Source of the DNA: Bryobacterales bacterium
GTDB lineage: Bacteria; Acidobacteriota; Terriglobia; Bryobacterales; Bryobacteraceae
Reading direction: 5' to 3'
Length of the DNA: 51,083 nt
NCBI GenBank assembly: GCA_019261985.1
Contig: JAFAQY010000005.1
Location: 1 to 51,083, forward strand
Both the position numbers and the translations under genes were made by a program. Under the pieces are notes generated by a model. That model was given only the letters and a program-made list of their open reading frames with translations, did no database searches and was not told the DNA's origin. Within the stretch, counting starts at the first letter, position 1; each line of letters begins with the position of its first letter. This document shows positions 36,707 to 46,700 of this stretch, one piece after another.

Positions 36707-37498
36707 TTAGTGGCTTTCCGGAACCACCCCAGACTTCAGATGCCCTTCCAACAGGTCCTTGTTATTCTCCTCGCAGGAGTATTCCATGATCTCCCAGTCC
36801 GGGCGTAGCGTCCACACGCGCACGCTGTTCCAACTGCGGGTATAGGTCTTGGGATCGTCGATCGTCAGCACGTAATCGATGTGCCCCAGGTCACGGCGGG
36901 TAAAGCGCTCGATCGTGTGCAGTTGATCGCTGTGAGGATGCCCGTCCGTATCGATGCGCGTCTTTCCGTTGAAAGCGATGGTGTCGATCACCAGCGTGTC
37001 GCCTTCCCAGTGCCCGACGGAGTTTCCGAACCAGGTGGGATCGGGATTTTTGGGATGCGGACGGCCATCGATCGGAGTAACGTGGAACCAACTATTCTGC
37101 TCGTATAACATCGCGATGTACTTGTCGTTTTGCACGATCTGAATCGGGTGCGGTCCGCCGACGCTGCGCAGCAAGCCGAACGGCAGGCAGCTGCCGGTGT
37201 AATCGCCCTTTGTGGCGTCGTAGCTGTCCCATTGCTGCTTCCCCCATGCCGTGTAGGGAAGCTCACCCGCGCCCTTGCAGCAGGCCATGTTCTTGGTGAC
37301 ATCCGCCATGCGCGGGCTCTGCCAGACTCCGCCGAAATCGGGCTTCCCGTTTGCTAGCCTGGGCGCCGGACCTTTCGGCGGTTGATACGCCGGCTGCTGG
37401 CCGTTCGCAGGCTGAGCCGAATAGGAAACGGCAAGCGCCCCCGCCAAGATTGACGCCGCCGCCAAGACTGAACCGGAAAAGGGACTACGCATTCTCAT
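36707..37498 (-). CDS. Secreted acidobacterial protein of unknown function
   Basis: This 263-residue protein begins with a signal peptide (SGSVLAAASILAGALAVSYS) and then ANGKPDFGGVWQSPRM. The C-terminal half contains WFGNSVGHWEGDTLVIDTIA and DGHPHSDQLHTIERFTR. This wording is common in numerous secreted paralogues of Acidobacteria; none has a known activity as far as I know. Two cysteines (CCKG) lie in the middle. It should be periplasmic or surface-located. It is alone on its strand here, ahead of scpA which points the other way. Confidence 0.8.
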   Translation of the reverse strand: MRMRSPFSGSVLAAASILAGALAVSYSAQPANGQQPAYQPPKGPAPRLANGKPDFGGVWQSPRMADVTKNMACCKGAGELPYTAWGKQQWDSYDATKGDYTGSCLPFGLLRSVGGPHPIQIVQNDKYIAMLYEQNSWFHVTPIDGRPHPKNPDPTWFGNSVGHWEGDTLVIDTIAFNGKTRIDTDGHPHSDQLHTIERFTRRDLGHIDYVLTIDDPKTYTRSWNSVRVWTLRPDWEIMEYSCEENNKDLLEGHLKSGVVPESH

Positions 37499-37626
37499 CC
37501 ACCTCGTTCATGTAGGCTACGCCCGCAGGGAGCGCGTGTCAAGGAACGGCTTGAGTTGGTCGAAAACACCTCGCGAGCGTACGTAAACAGCCGTTTTTCG
37601 CCGCACCCCTGCTATCATTCAACGTA

Positions 37627-38409
37627 GTGGCTTCTTCCCCACTTAATTTCCACCTGGAGCAATACGACGGCCCGCTCGACCTGCTGCTGGACCTGATCCG
37701 GAAGCAGGAGATCAATATTTACGACATCCCGATCGCACGGATTACGCAGCAGTACCTCGACTATATTCAGCGCGCGGCAGAGATGAATGTGGAGCTGAGC
37801 GCGGAGTTCGTCTACATGGCCGCCACGCTCATCCACATTAAATCGCGGATGCTGCTTCCGCGCGACCCGGAACTGGAGAAAATCGCGCCCGAGGAAGATC
37901 CGCGCCAGGAGCTAGTCGAGCGCCTGATCGAACACGAACGCTTCAAAACCGCCGCGGGGATGCTGCACGAAAAGCTGGTAATCGAGGAAGCGGTTTGGTC
38001 GAATCCACAAATCGAGCAGTTCCGGGCGGAGGACGATAATCCCGGCCTCGCGGTCACGTTGTTCGATCTCGTGAAGACGTTTCAGGCCGTGCTGGAGCGT
38101 GCGAAAAAGCGGCCGATTTACGAGGTCACCACCGAAGAAGTTTCGGTGCCGGACATGATCCGCTATTTGCGACAGCTCTTCGAAAGGGAGCGCAAAGCGG
38201 TTTCCGCGCGCGAGCTGTTTGAGCGGCAGCGCAGCCGGCGAGCGATGATCTGCCTTTTTCTGGCGATGCTGGAATTGGTAAAAGCGCAGGCGCTCGGGCT
38301 GGTGCAGACGGACGCACGCGGCGAAATCGGTTTGAAGCGGCTGGAAGGATTTGAAAACGCCTTCGGGTCCGGCGAAGTGATGAACGCCATCGAGGAAGGG
38401 TATCGCTAA
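37627..38409 (+). CDS. scpA: ScpA, kleisin subunit of condensin
   Basis: This 260-residue ScpA opens FHLEQYDGPLDLLLDLIRKQ, then INIYDIPIARITQQYLDYIQ and AAEFVYMAATLIHIKSRMLL-type segments. The C-terminal winged helix (RSRRAMICLFLAMLELVKAQ) contacts the SMC head. With SMC and ScpB it compacts and segregates the chromosome. The start is a GTG; scpB follows after 3 bases. No smc gene is in the window. Confidence 0.95.
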   Translation: MASSPLNFHLEQYDGPLDLLLDLIRKQEINIYDIPIARITQQYLDYIQRAAEMNVELSAEFVYMAATLIHIKSRMLLPRDPELEKIAPEEDPRQELVERLIEHERFKTAAGMLHEKLVIEEAVWSNPQIEQFRAEDDNPGLAVTLFDLVKTFQAVLERAKKRPIYEVTTEEVSVPDMIRYLRQLFERERKAVSARELFERQRSRRAMICLFLAMLELVKAQALGLVQTDARGEIGLKRLEGFENAFGSGEVMNAIEEGYR

Positions 38410-38412
38410 CAA

Positions 38413-39186
38413 GTGGAAGACCTGTTCGTAGCCGGCACAGGGCCGGCCGGGCTCTCGCCTGAAGAAAGCACCCCGCCGGAGGGGGAGGCTGGGGCGGGCT
38501 CCGTTGTGCCGGCTAGTTCATTCGTCGAGGAGCGGCCGGCCGCGCCGGAGGACACGCAGCTAAAGGCTATTCTCGAAGCCATCGTTTACATTACGGATGA
38601 GCCGCTCTCGACGCAGCAGGTCGCGGCCGCGCTCGGGAGGCCGATCGACGAAGTAAAGCGTTTGCTGGATGAACTTACGGCGGAATACGCGCGGCCTGAG
38701 CACGGCTTGAGCATCCGCGAGGTCGCGGGCGGGTACAAAATGGCCACCAAAGCCGAGCACCACGAAGCCGTTCGCGCCTTTGTGAAAAAGCTGACACCTC
38801 CGTTAAAGCTATCTCTGGCCGCGCTGGAAACGCTGGCGGTGGTCGCATATAAACAGCCGGTAACGGCGCCCGAGATCATGGATATCCGCGGAGTGCAGGG
38901 CGCGGGAGTGCTGAAGACCCTACTGGACCGCAAGTTGATCTCCGAGGCGGGACGTAAAAAAGTAGTAGGCCAACCGATCCTGTACAAGACCACGAAGGAG
39001 TTCCTGGTTCAGTTCGGGCTGAGGGACTTGAGCGAGCTGCCGACGCTTAAAGAGTTCGAGGAACTCGGGCGCCTGGAGTTGGTGGAGGAGGCTCCGGCCG
39101 CTGCGGAGAATTCGGAGCAACAGGCCAACGACAAATCGTCCACGCCTCCGCCGCCTGAAGTACCACAATCTTCCGAAGATGCCTGA
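38413..39186 (+). CDS. scpB: ScpB, segregation and condensation protein B
   Basis: This 257-residue protein has the paired winged-helix core: LKAILEAIVYITDEPLSTQQ, then LSIREVAGGYKMATKAEHHE, LETLAVVAYKQPVTAPEIMD and IRGVQGAGVLKTLLDRKLIS. Acidic, proline-rich tails extend from both ends, longer than in many ScpB. It dimerises and binds ScpA at the centre of the SMC ring. The start is a GTG after a GGAAGGG near the scpA end, and it overlaps the following pseudouridine synthase by 8 bases. Confidence 0.94.
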   Translation: MEDLFVAGTGPAGLSPEESTPPEGEAGAGSVVPASSFVEERPAAPEDTQLKAILEAIVYITDEPLSTQQVAAALGRPIDEVKRLLDELTAEYARPEHGLSIREVAGGYKMATKAEHHEAVRAFVKKLTPPLKLSLAALETLAVVAYKQPVTAPEIMDIRGVQGAGVLKTLLDRKLISEAGRKKVVGQPILYKTTKEFLVQFGLRDLSELPTLKEFEELGRLELVEEAPAAAENSEQQANDKSSTPPPPEVPQSSEDA

Positions 39187-39916
39187 GGAGCGGCTGCAAA
39201 AGATTCTCTCGCAAGCCGGCGTTGCGAGCCGGCGCAAGGCCGAGGAGCTGATTGTTCAAGGACGGGTGACTGTGAATGGCGCGGCTATAACAGAACTCGG
39301 CTCGAAAGCGGATCTTCAACGCGATCACATAAAGGTCGACGGCCGCCTGCTCCACGCGCCAAAACGTCATGTCTACATCGCTCTGAATAAGCCGAAGGGT
39401 TGCGTCACCACCGCCTCCGATCCCGAAGGCCGGCAGACCGTGATGGACCTGCTGCGGGGAGTGCGCGAGCGCGTGTTTCCCGTTGGCCGCCTGGATTATA
39501 ACAGCGAGGGGCTGTTGCTGCTGACCAACGACGGTGAATTCGCGCATCGCATTACTGCGCCCGCCAATCACGTTAAGAAGACGTATGTGGTGAAGGTGAA
39601 CGGCGCGCTTACCGCGGAGCAGGCACAGGAGTTCCGGGACGGGATTCCGATGCATGGCCGCAAGACTTCGCCTGCCGAGCTGAAACAGATCAAGCATGGC
39701 GCAAATCCCTGGTATGAGATCCGCATTTCCGAAGGCCGCCAAAATCAAATTCGCGTAATGTTTAACCATTTCGGGAAACTGGTGGAAAAACTTCGACGCG
39801 TGAGGATTGCTTTTTTGGAGCTGGATTTGCCGCCCGGCCGATACCGTTCCCTTACTTCCGCCGAAGTGGAGCGTTTCCGAAAACTCCTTAAGATCGCCGA
39901 TGACGAACATAGCTGA
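39179..39916 (+). CDS. RsuA/RluB-family pseudouridine synthase
   Basis: This 245-residue enzyme has an N-terminal S4 RNA-binding domain (RLQKILSQAGVASRRKAEEL) and the catalytic motif VGRLDYNSEGLLLLTNDGEF with the active aspartate in GRLD. It converts a uridine of ribosomal RNA to pseudouridine, most likely 23S (RluB-like), judged from its place after scpA-scpB, a common cluster. It overlaps both neighbours, so the four genes from scpA to the CoA-binding protein are one operon. Confidence 0.93.
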   Translation: MPEERLQKILSQAGVASRRKAEELIVQGRVTVNGAAITELGSKADLQRDHIKVDGRLLHAPKRHVYIALNKPKGCVTTASDPEGRQTVMDLLRGVRERVFPVGRLDYNSEGLLLLTNDGEFAHRITAPANHVKKTYVVKVNGALTAEQAQEFRDGIPMHGRKTSPAELKQIKHGANPWYEIRISEGRQNQIRVMFNHFGKLVEKLRRVRIAFLELDLPPGRYRSLTSAEVERFRKLLKIADDEHS

Positions 39917-40307
39917 ACTTTTTCAAAACACCCGCACGATTGCAGTCGTGGGCTTATCCTCGAATCCAATGCGCGCAAGCAACGGCGTGGCGGAGTATCT
40001 GAAACGCGCGGGTTATCGCATTATCCCCGTAAATCCGAACGAGAGCCGGGTGCTCGGGGAAAAATGCTATGCGCGACTTGAGGACATACCGGAGAAGATC
40101 GACATGGTGGATATTTTCCGCCGGCCGGAGTACGTGCCCGATATCGTGGAATCGGCGATTCGAGTGGGAGCGAAATCGGTGTGGATGCAGGAAGGCGTAA
40201 TTCACGAGCAAGCGGCCGAACGGGCGCGGGAGGCTGGTTTGACCGTTGTGATGGACCGCTGCACGTTGAAGGAACACCGGAAACTCATTCGGGCTAAGGT
40301 ACAATGA
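39900..40307 (+). CDS. CoA-binding (YccU-like) protein
   Basis: Starting at the ATG at 39900 inside the end of the preceding gene, the 135-residue protein reads TIAVVGLSSNPMRASNGVAE, RIIPVNPNESRVLGEKCYAR and SVWMQEGVIHEQAAERAREA. This is the CoA_binding_2 Rossmann fold, with the GLS..P loop expected to hold CoA. The exact role is unknown. It ends the scp operon, with a terminator-type hairpin pair downstream. Confidence 0.9.
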   Translation: MTNIAELFQNTRTIAVVGLSSNPMRASNGVAEYLKRAGYRIIPVNPNESRVLGEKCYARLEDIPEKIDMVDIFRRPEYVPDIVESAIRVGAKSVWMQEGVIHEQAAERAREAGLTVVMDRCTLKEHRKLIRAKVQ

Positions 40308-40309
40308 AA

Positions 40310-40413
40310 GTCCCCGATTCGAAGGGGACCAAGAAGTCACAATCCTAGATTCAACCCAGAACGACGCGGCGAAGGGGAGTCCGGCCTTACGGCAGACTCC
40401 CCTTCTCGTTTTT
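40310..40413 (+). terminator. Double hairpin ending in a T-tract (terminator, possible small RNA)
   Basis: GTCCCC/GGGGAC (40310-40329) forms a first stem directly after the stop codon. A second, 10-bp stem GAAGGGGAGT/ACTCCCCTTC (40371-40405) is followed by CTCGTTTTT, a standard intrinsic terminator. The 40 bases between the stems are unpaired by eye. The terminator is well supported; that the pair is also a stable small RNA is only a possibility. Confidence 0.75.
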
Positions 40414-40454
40414 GGCGGGCGGCCTGGCGAACTAGCCACCTGTATACTCGGGTT

Positions 40455-40814
40455 ATGGATGCGGCTCTCCCGATCGCGATGCGCTGGTTGCACATCGCAT
40501 CGGTGATTGTGCTGCTCGGAGGTATATTCTACGCGCGTGTAGTGATAGGCGACCTGGCGCGTGGATTTAGGCCTGTGGCCTATTGGGCAATCGGTGCAAT
40601 CCTTGCCTCCGGAATCTATAATTTTGTGAGCAAGACGGCGGTCTCAACCAACTATCAAGTATGGTTCGGAATCAAAATGCTGGTTGTTCTGCACGTATTC
40701 GCGACAACGATTTTGTATCGCGGCAAAAAACGTCTGTTAACCGGGATCGTGATCGCGGGCGCAATAATCGTGGCGATTTCGGGTTACCTGCGATGGATAT
40801 CGCTTCCCAGATAA
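40455..40814 (+). CDS. Small four-helix membrane protein
   Basis: This 119-residue protein is mostly hydrophobic with four predicted membrane helices: MRWLHIASVIVLLGGIFYAR, YWAIGAILASGIYNFV, FGIKMLVVLHVFATTILYR and LTGIVIAGAIIVAISGYL. The opening resembles the CopD/DUF2214-like style of small membrane proteins with a histidine near the first helix, but I cannot assign a function. It overlaps the following ygfZ gene by 22 bases, suggesting joint expression. Confidence 0.75.
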   Translation: MDAALPIAMRWLHIASVIVLLGGIFYARVVIGDLARGFRPVAYWAIGAILASGIYNFVSKTAVSTNYQVWFGIKMLVVLHVFATTILYRGKKRLLTGIVIAGAIIVAISGYLRWISLPR

Positions 40815-41749
40815 GCGCCGGGTACCGGGCGTTGCACGAAGGCGCCGCGGTGCTCGATTTATCGGATCGAGGCAAGATTCGGGCCACCGGCGAGGACCGC
40901 GCGCGCCTGCTGCATGCGTTGACAACCAACGACGTTCAGACGCTGCAAACAGGCCAGGGATGTTACGTGTTCTTCTTAAACGCGCAAGGCCGGATCCTGG
41001 GCGACGCCAACCTGTTTTGCTTTGCCGATCACCTGCTGTTGGATACCGAGCGTGAAGCTCGAACGAAGCTATACGAGCACATTGACCGGTATATCATCGC
41101 CGACGATGTTACGATCGACGATCAGACGGAGCTGATCGCCACCCTCAGTTTGGAGGGGCCTTCCGCCGCTCGGATTCTCTCGGAATTCGACGCACCGCTT
41201 CCCGACGCTCCGTATGCGTGGACGGCATGGGAAACTCGTGTCATCGCTAAAACCGATTCCACAGGCGCCGGTGGTTTTTTCGTCTTTCTTCCCGCGCCGG
41301 AGAAGGCCGATTTTCTGAAACAGCTGGCTGAGGCGGGCGCAGTTGCGGCCACCGCCGAAGACGCGCGGATTGCGCGCATCGAGCACGGGCGGCCGCGCTA
41401 CGGTGAAGAGATTACAGAGCGGTACCTGCTCCAGGAGACGGGCCAGATGCAAGCGGTAAGCTTCAGCAAGGGATGCTACCTGGGGCAGGAGATCGTCGAG
41501 CGAGTGCGCAGCCGCGCGCAAATTCATCGCGTGCTGAAGCGGCTCGAGATCGACACGGCCGAGGCGCCGGCTGCCGGAACGAAGCTCAAGATCGGCGATG
41601 CCGATGCCGCGGAAATCGCCGGCGCTGCGTTCTCGCCCGAGCTCGGCAAAGTTGTGGCATTGGCTTACGTGCGAACGCCGCATGCGGAACCCGGGACTGA
41701 AATGTCGCTCGAGGGGATGAAGGCGCGTGTAATGCCTACGGCCGCTTAG
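40793..41749 (+). CDS. ygfZ: YgfZ, tetrahydrofolate-dependent Fe-S cluster protein
   Basis: From the ATG at 40793 the 318-residue protein shows the YgfZ signature FSKGCYLGQEIVERVRSRAQ with the conserved cysteine of KGCYxGQE, on a GcvT-like fold (LLHALTTNDVQTLQTGQGCY). A longer frame runs upstream through the membrane-protein gene in another frame and is not used. YgfZ helps maintain or repair Fe-S enzymes such as MiaB using folate. It and the ErpA-type gene at 23 kb are the two Fe-S maintenance genes of the window. Confidence 0.92.
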   Translation: MDIASQISAGYRALHEGAAVLDLSDRGKIRATGEDRARLLHALTTNDVQTLQTGQGCYVFFLNAQGRILGDANLFCFADHLLLDTEREARTKLYEHIDRYIIADDVTIDDQTELIATLSLEGPSAARILSEFDAPLPDAPYAWTAWETRVIAKTDSTGAGGFFVFLPAPEKADFLKQLAEAGAVAATAEDARIARIEHGRPRYGEEITERYLLQETGQMQAVSFSKGCYLGQEIVERVRSRAQIHRVLKRLEIDTAEAPAAGTKLKIGDADAAEIAGAAFSPELGKVVALAYVRTPHAEPGTEMSLEGMKARVMPTAA

Positions 41750-42375
41750 TGCCCATGCACGGGCGGCGGCTCAGGCTCAACGGGAAAAACGAACTGCTCG
41801 CCCGCGATGTCGGCGATCAATTTGCCCGATCCTAACGGTTTGCTGTTATTGGGGTAGAACACGGCTCCATCCGTGGACTGGCCGGGCTGGAGCTTCGTTG
41901 TCACGAGCGCGATGGCAGATGCTGCCGCGGCGGCCTTCATTTTGTTGGATCCGAATTCCGCAAGCGCATCCTGCCGGCGCGCTTCGTACCCGTTGGTGGA
42001 ATGCATCTGGGCGTTGCCATAAAGAGCGGTCTCATAAGCAACCACCAACTTGCTGACGTCGCTCCGGCTGGCCTTGGCCATGAGCGAGCTTACTAGGGTC
42101 TTGGCAGGCAGCGCCCGAATGGCGAAACCGTCGTCGCGTTCGAAGCGAAAATCCTCCGGCCGGACGGTCCAGGAAACCGGCGACCCATTGGAAATCGATA
42201 CCTGGAGAATGGCGTAGCCGCGCACATGCGTGGGAAGCTGCGCGAACATAATAGTGACTCCGCCGCGGGTCAGCGCCTTGTACTTAAGGCCATTCGATTC
42301 AAACGGGATAATCTGCGATGGCGATGCACGAGCGAGAGCGAGAGCAAGCAGAACGGGCGCAACCCTGAAGAGCAT
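41746..42375 (-). CDS. Secreted protein of unknown function
   Basis: I start at the ATG at 42375, giving about 209 residues with the signal peptide MLFRVAPVLLALALARASPS; the longer frame to 42534 reads antisense through the tRNA gene and is rejected. The mature part contains TIMFAQLPTHVRGYAILQVS, SPVSWTVRPEDFRFERDDGF and LQPGQSTDGAVFYPNNSKPL, resembling beta-rich domains of acidobacterial secreted proteins. No catalytic motif is recognised. It converges with ygfZ, overlapping by 4 bases. Confidence 0.7.
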   Translation of the reverse strand: MLFRVAPVLLALALARASPSQIIPFESNGLKYKALTRGGVTIMFAQLPTHVRGYAILQVSISNGSPVSWTVRPEDFRFERDDGFAIRALPAKTLVSSLMAKASRSDVSKLVVAYETALYGNAQMHSTNGYEARRQDALAEFGSNKMKAAAAASAIALVTTKLQPGQSTDGAVFYPNNSKPLGSGKLIADIAGEQFVFPVEPEPPPVHGH

Positions 42376-42451
42376 ATATAAACATGATAGTGTGCATGCG
42401 TTTCGCGTGCAGCAATCCGGGCATGCTATTGTGATGTTGTCCACCAAGATC

Positions 42452-42527
42452 GGGCCTGTGGCGCAGTTGGGAGCGCGCTTCCATGGCATGGAAGAGGTCG
42501 AGGGTTCGAATCCCTCCAGGTCCACCA
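42452..42527 (+). tRNA. tRNA-Ala (anticodon GGC)
   Basis: A full 76-base cloverleaf is visible: acceptor GGGCCTG pairs with CAGGTCC (one G-U), the D arm contains GCGCAGTTGGGAGCGC, the anticodon stem CTTCC/GGAAG encloses ATGGCAT with anticodon GGC, and the T arm is GAGGGTTCGAATCCCTC. The discriminator is A and CCA is encoded. The anticodon reads GCC and GCT alanine codons. Confidence 0.95.
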
Positions 42528-42583
42528 ATCTCAAGGCTCTCTGCTTACATTAACCCTGTTGATGCGTACGTAAAGATTGGAGA

Positions 42584-43779
42584 TCATGGCGCGAAATACC
42601 CAGCGAGATCCAGGATCAAATCCGTCGGGGTATTCGCATACGCGCTGATTTCGGTGTTCGTGGTCGGTACAATCGCCATGTTGCTGGTAATCGCTCCGTC
42701 ATTGGCGTTTAAGGTCGATGCATGCGGCAGCATCGCGCCTTGCGGCCATAGCGTCAGGTACGGCAGCGGCGCGGGCGGCGCCACCGTTGCGTTGAACACA
42801 TACGCCTGCGCCGAGGGCGTCCCCCCGCAAACATTGCCCGTCGTGCTCACTCCCAGCACGTTGTCGTCCATGGACCCGCTGAACGGCCCGGATCCTCCGC
42901 GCGCCATCCGCGTGTCCGTCACCCGGCACGGCGTTAGCGGATAGAACGACAGCCCTCCCGCCCCCGGCGGCGCAAAATAGCCGTTGATATCCACGATCAC
43001 GTCGGTGGCGTCGTGCACGAAAATATCGATGCTGCCGGCGGAATCGGTGCCTGCCGGTATAATCGCCGCGTTCGCGACGATCGTTCCGGTTGGCGCGTTA
43101 AGAATCGACGCGCTGGGCTCGGGCTGTCCATGTGGCCACGCCGACAACCATCCCAGCGGCGCCCCGGCTACGGGCACTACCGTGAAATTCAAGGAATACA
43201 CTTGCGCCGTCGGCGGAATCGTGCAGTTGGTGCTGGACTGAACCGGCAGCGTGCGGCTGGTCCCGCTGGTCGCGCCCACAAAAGGCGGCGTCAAGCTGGG
43301 CGGACCATAAAGGCCGGCGAACCCATGGCCCATCCGGGTATCCATCACCCGGCACGGCGTCATCGGATAAAACACCAACCCGCCCGGCGTGGTGTTGGGA
43401 ACAAAGTAGCCGTTGATGTCCACGATCACGTCGGTGGCATCGGTGACATACACGCTCACCGCGCCGCCGGTTCCCGCCGGAACGATCGCGGCATTGGCCT
43501 TATAACGCCCGTCCAGTGAATTCAGCGTGGAAGCGTGCGCGGGCTGCGGTTGGCCGCTAGGCCAGATCGTTAGAAAACTCAAGGTCGAGTGCGGAACTAC
43601 CGTCACGTTCATCGAATAGGCCAGAGCTCCGGGAAACGTGCCGCAAGCGCCGGTGGGAATGGGGATGCTGCGACTGGTGTTAGCCGAAAGGTAGGGCACG
43701 CCAAACGCGCCGGTGAAGGGTCGGCCGGGGCGCGTGTCCATCACCCGGCAGGGTGTGATGGGAATGAAGGTTAGCCCGC
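42584..43779 (-). repeat. Long direct repeat, copy 1 (encodes three PCRxxDTR domains)
   Basis: This stretch and 48176-49357 are near-identical over long runs in the same orientation. Differences are scattered substitutions plus a few short in-frame indels, for example near 43035 and 43228. Homology fades just upstream of the TFIPITPCRVMDTRPG codons. Both copies end at the stop codon of their genes. Confidence 0.88.
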
Positions 43780-46700
43780 TCGCATTAGATAACGTAATAC
43801 TCCCACTCGACCCGGTAATTGTGGGTACGAACAGGTCCGTAGCGGTGATGGTTTGACTCCCAATTGTGACAAATGAGGCGGTGAAAGTGCCTACGCCATT
43901 GATGAGCGCCGTGTCTGGTGGCAGACTCGACAACCCGTCGCTACTAGCAAAGTGCACCGGGTCGGAATAAGTTGTGGCCGGATTGTTGCTCCCATCCAAT
44001 GCAGTCACGGTGAATTGAATTGGCACTCCGGGATTTGCGGCAAAGGAGGATGGAACTATTGAGAAATGGGTTGCTGTACCGGAACTGGCGAGGCCGGCGG
44101 CTGCGAGGTAAGTCGCATTAATCGTCAGAGCCGCTGTTCCCGAGGGGACGAAAACAGAACTCGAGCGCGAACCTGAACTTCCATTCACCGTGGAAGATTG
44201 GAACGCGTAGGTTGCTCCGCCGCTGGTTAGCGGATCCGCGAAACTGACCCTGCATAATACGGAGGCGTTCCAATTCAGGGTTGCGGGGGTGATGAAGGTA
44301 CCCGAAGCGCAGCCCGCGCCGGTAATTGTAACCGACGCGCCGGAGGGCGTCGAGGTAATGGCTGCGCCAACCGCCGGAACATTGATCGTAAATGTCACCG
44401 CATTGCTGGTGCCGCCCGCTGTCGCCACAGTTACGCTCTGTGGGCCGGCTGTTGCCGCGCTGGAGATGGTAAACGCTGCCGTCACCGTCGAGGCCGTCGA
44501 AGTTACGCCTGTGATTGTAATCCCAGGGATTGAGTTAATGGTCGCCCCGCTCAGGTTAGTCCCATTCAGTGTTACTCCAACTGCCGGGCTGCCAGCCACA
44601 CCGCTGTTAGGGGAAATTGAGGTTAGCGCGGGTATCGGAGCACTAATCGTGAATGCGACCGAGTTGCTGGTCCCGCCCGCCGTCGTAACAGTCACGTTTT
44701 GGGGTCCGGTCGTAGCTCCGCTCGCGATCGCAAAAGTCGCTGTCGCTGACGAAGCCGTCGAGCTGACTCCTGTGATCGTGATGCCCGGGACCGGATTGAT
44801 CGTTGCCCCGCTCAGGTTGGTACCGTTGAGAGTTACAGAAAACGCTGCGCTGCCCGCGGAGGCACTGTTGGGTGAGATCGAGCTCAACGTTGGAGGTTGC
44901 GGAATAACCGTGAACACCACAGCGTTGCTGGTTCCACCCGCTGTTGTGACCGTCACATTCTGCGGTCCTGACGATGCTCCACTCGCGATCGTAAACGTCG
45001 CCGACACAGAGGTCGCGGTCGAACTTACGCCCGAAATAGTAATTCCAGAGATGGCGTTGATGTTTGCTCCACTCAGGTTGGCGCCGTTGAGCGTTACAGC
45101 AAACCCCGCATCGCCGGCGACGCCGTTATTAGGCGAAATTGACGTCAACGATGGCGACGGAGGATTGATGGTGAAGGTCAGCCCGTTGCTAATTGCGCCA
45201 GCGTTGGTTACGGTTACGGTTTGAGGACCGATTGCGGCGCCAAGCGCAATAGCAAACGTGGCCGTGACGGTCGTCGCAGTTGAGCTAGCAGGCGTAATCG
45301 TGATGCCGGGGATCGCGTTTATTATTGCTCCGTTCAGGTTAGTACCATTCAGCGTTACTGCGAACGTCCCGCCTGCAACACCGTTATTGGGCGAAATGGA
45401 AGCGAGCGCCGAGGCCGGAACAACTGTAAATCCGGCGGGAGAGGTTGCGACTTCCGTGCCAGTCGTGACAATCACGTCCCGCGCCCCAAGCGGCGCGGTC
45501 GCGGCTATACTCACATTCACGGATAAATGAGTGGCGTCCACGACCGTAATGGCGCCTGCAGTTATCCCCGTCCCTGAAAACGCGACCGCGCTCATTCCCG
45601 CGACGAAGTGGGTCATGGTCCCCGTAATGGCGAACGCAAAGTTCGCCGCTCCTTGAGCGCCGGTACTGGGATTCACGCCGCTGATTGCGGGCCCCGCGGA
45701 TTGGGTGATCGTAATCGTTTGCCCAGCGATAGTAACCGTTCCGGTTCGCGCGGACCCATTACTTGGCGCGACCGAATAAGAAATCGAACCAGATCCCGTA
45801 CCGGAGGCCGTCGACGTCAAAGTGATAAAGGAATTGTTGCTCGTCGCGGTCCACCCGCATTGCGGCGTCGTTGTGATGGATATACTGCCGGCGCCACCCG
45901 CCGAAGACACAGCGGACGGAGACGAGAAAGTGAAATCGCAGGTGGCGATAACCGACCAAAATGCGTCATCCTTTCCGCCTCCGAATGTGGCTTGAATCGG
46001 GTTGGCGGTAGGAAAATCGCTTGATTTGGTGTTCCCGGTGATGTAGGCTTGCGCGAGTGAGTCGACGACTATACTTCGAGCGATGTCGTCGTCACTTCCG
46101 CCCAAATATGTGGAAAACGCAATCGTAGTGCCTGCGCCGCTGATCTTGGTCACGAATACGTCCGACGATCCGCCACCGTACGCCGATTGAACCGGGTTTA
46201 CGGTCGGGAAATTGGTAGACGATGTCTGGCCGGTAAAATACCAGTTGCCGATTGAATCGAAGGCAACACCCCTGCCGATGTCGGTGCCATTCCCGCCTAG
46301 ATAGCTTGAATATACGAGGCCACCGCTCGGGCTCAATGCCGTCATGAACGCATCCACCCCGCCGCCGCTCGTGGTCTGTAGTCCGTTCAGAATTGGAAAG
46401 GTTGTGGACATGGTTTGGCCGGTAATGACGAGATCCCCATTGGCGGCGACCGCCGCGCCTCGTACGGAATCCTGTGCCGCGGACCCGCACACATAGGTGG
46501 AGTAAACCAAACTTCCGCTGGAGCCGAGCACGGTAACGTAGCCGTGAGCCGCAGCCGGAGGCCCTGACGTCCAGCCGCAAAAACTTGGTTGCATCGCATT
46601 TTGTAGCGGAAAATTTGTGGACGTCGTATCTCCGTAAATGTAGGCGTTGCCGGAGCTATCTATCGTAAGGCCGTTCGCGTAATCGATGCCGTTTCCGCCA

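Noticed and set aside
42376-42534. Upstream extension of the secreted protein that ends at 41746
   Set aside because: It would translate the antisense of tRNA-Ala; the ATG at 42375 is followed by a normal signal peptide.
44289-45530. Plus-strand frames rich in VPPAVVTVTF repeats
   Set aside because: These are the complement of the TIG-like repeats of the giant secreted protein; the regularity comes from the coding repeats on the other strand.
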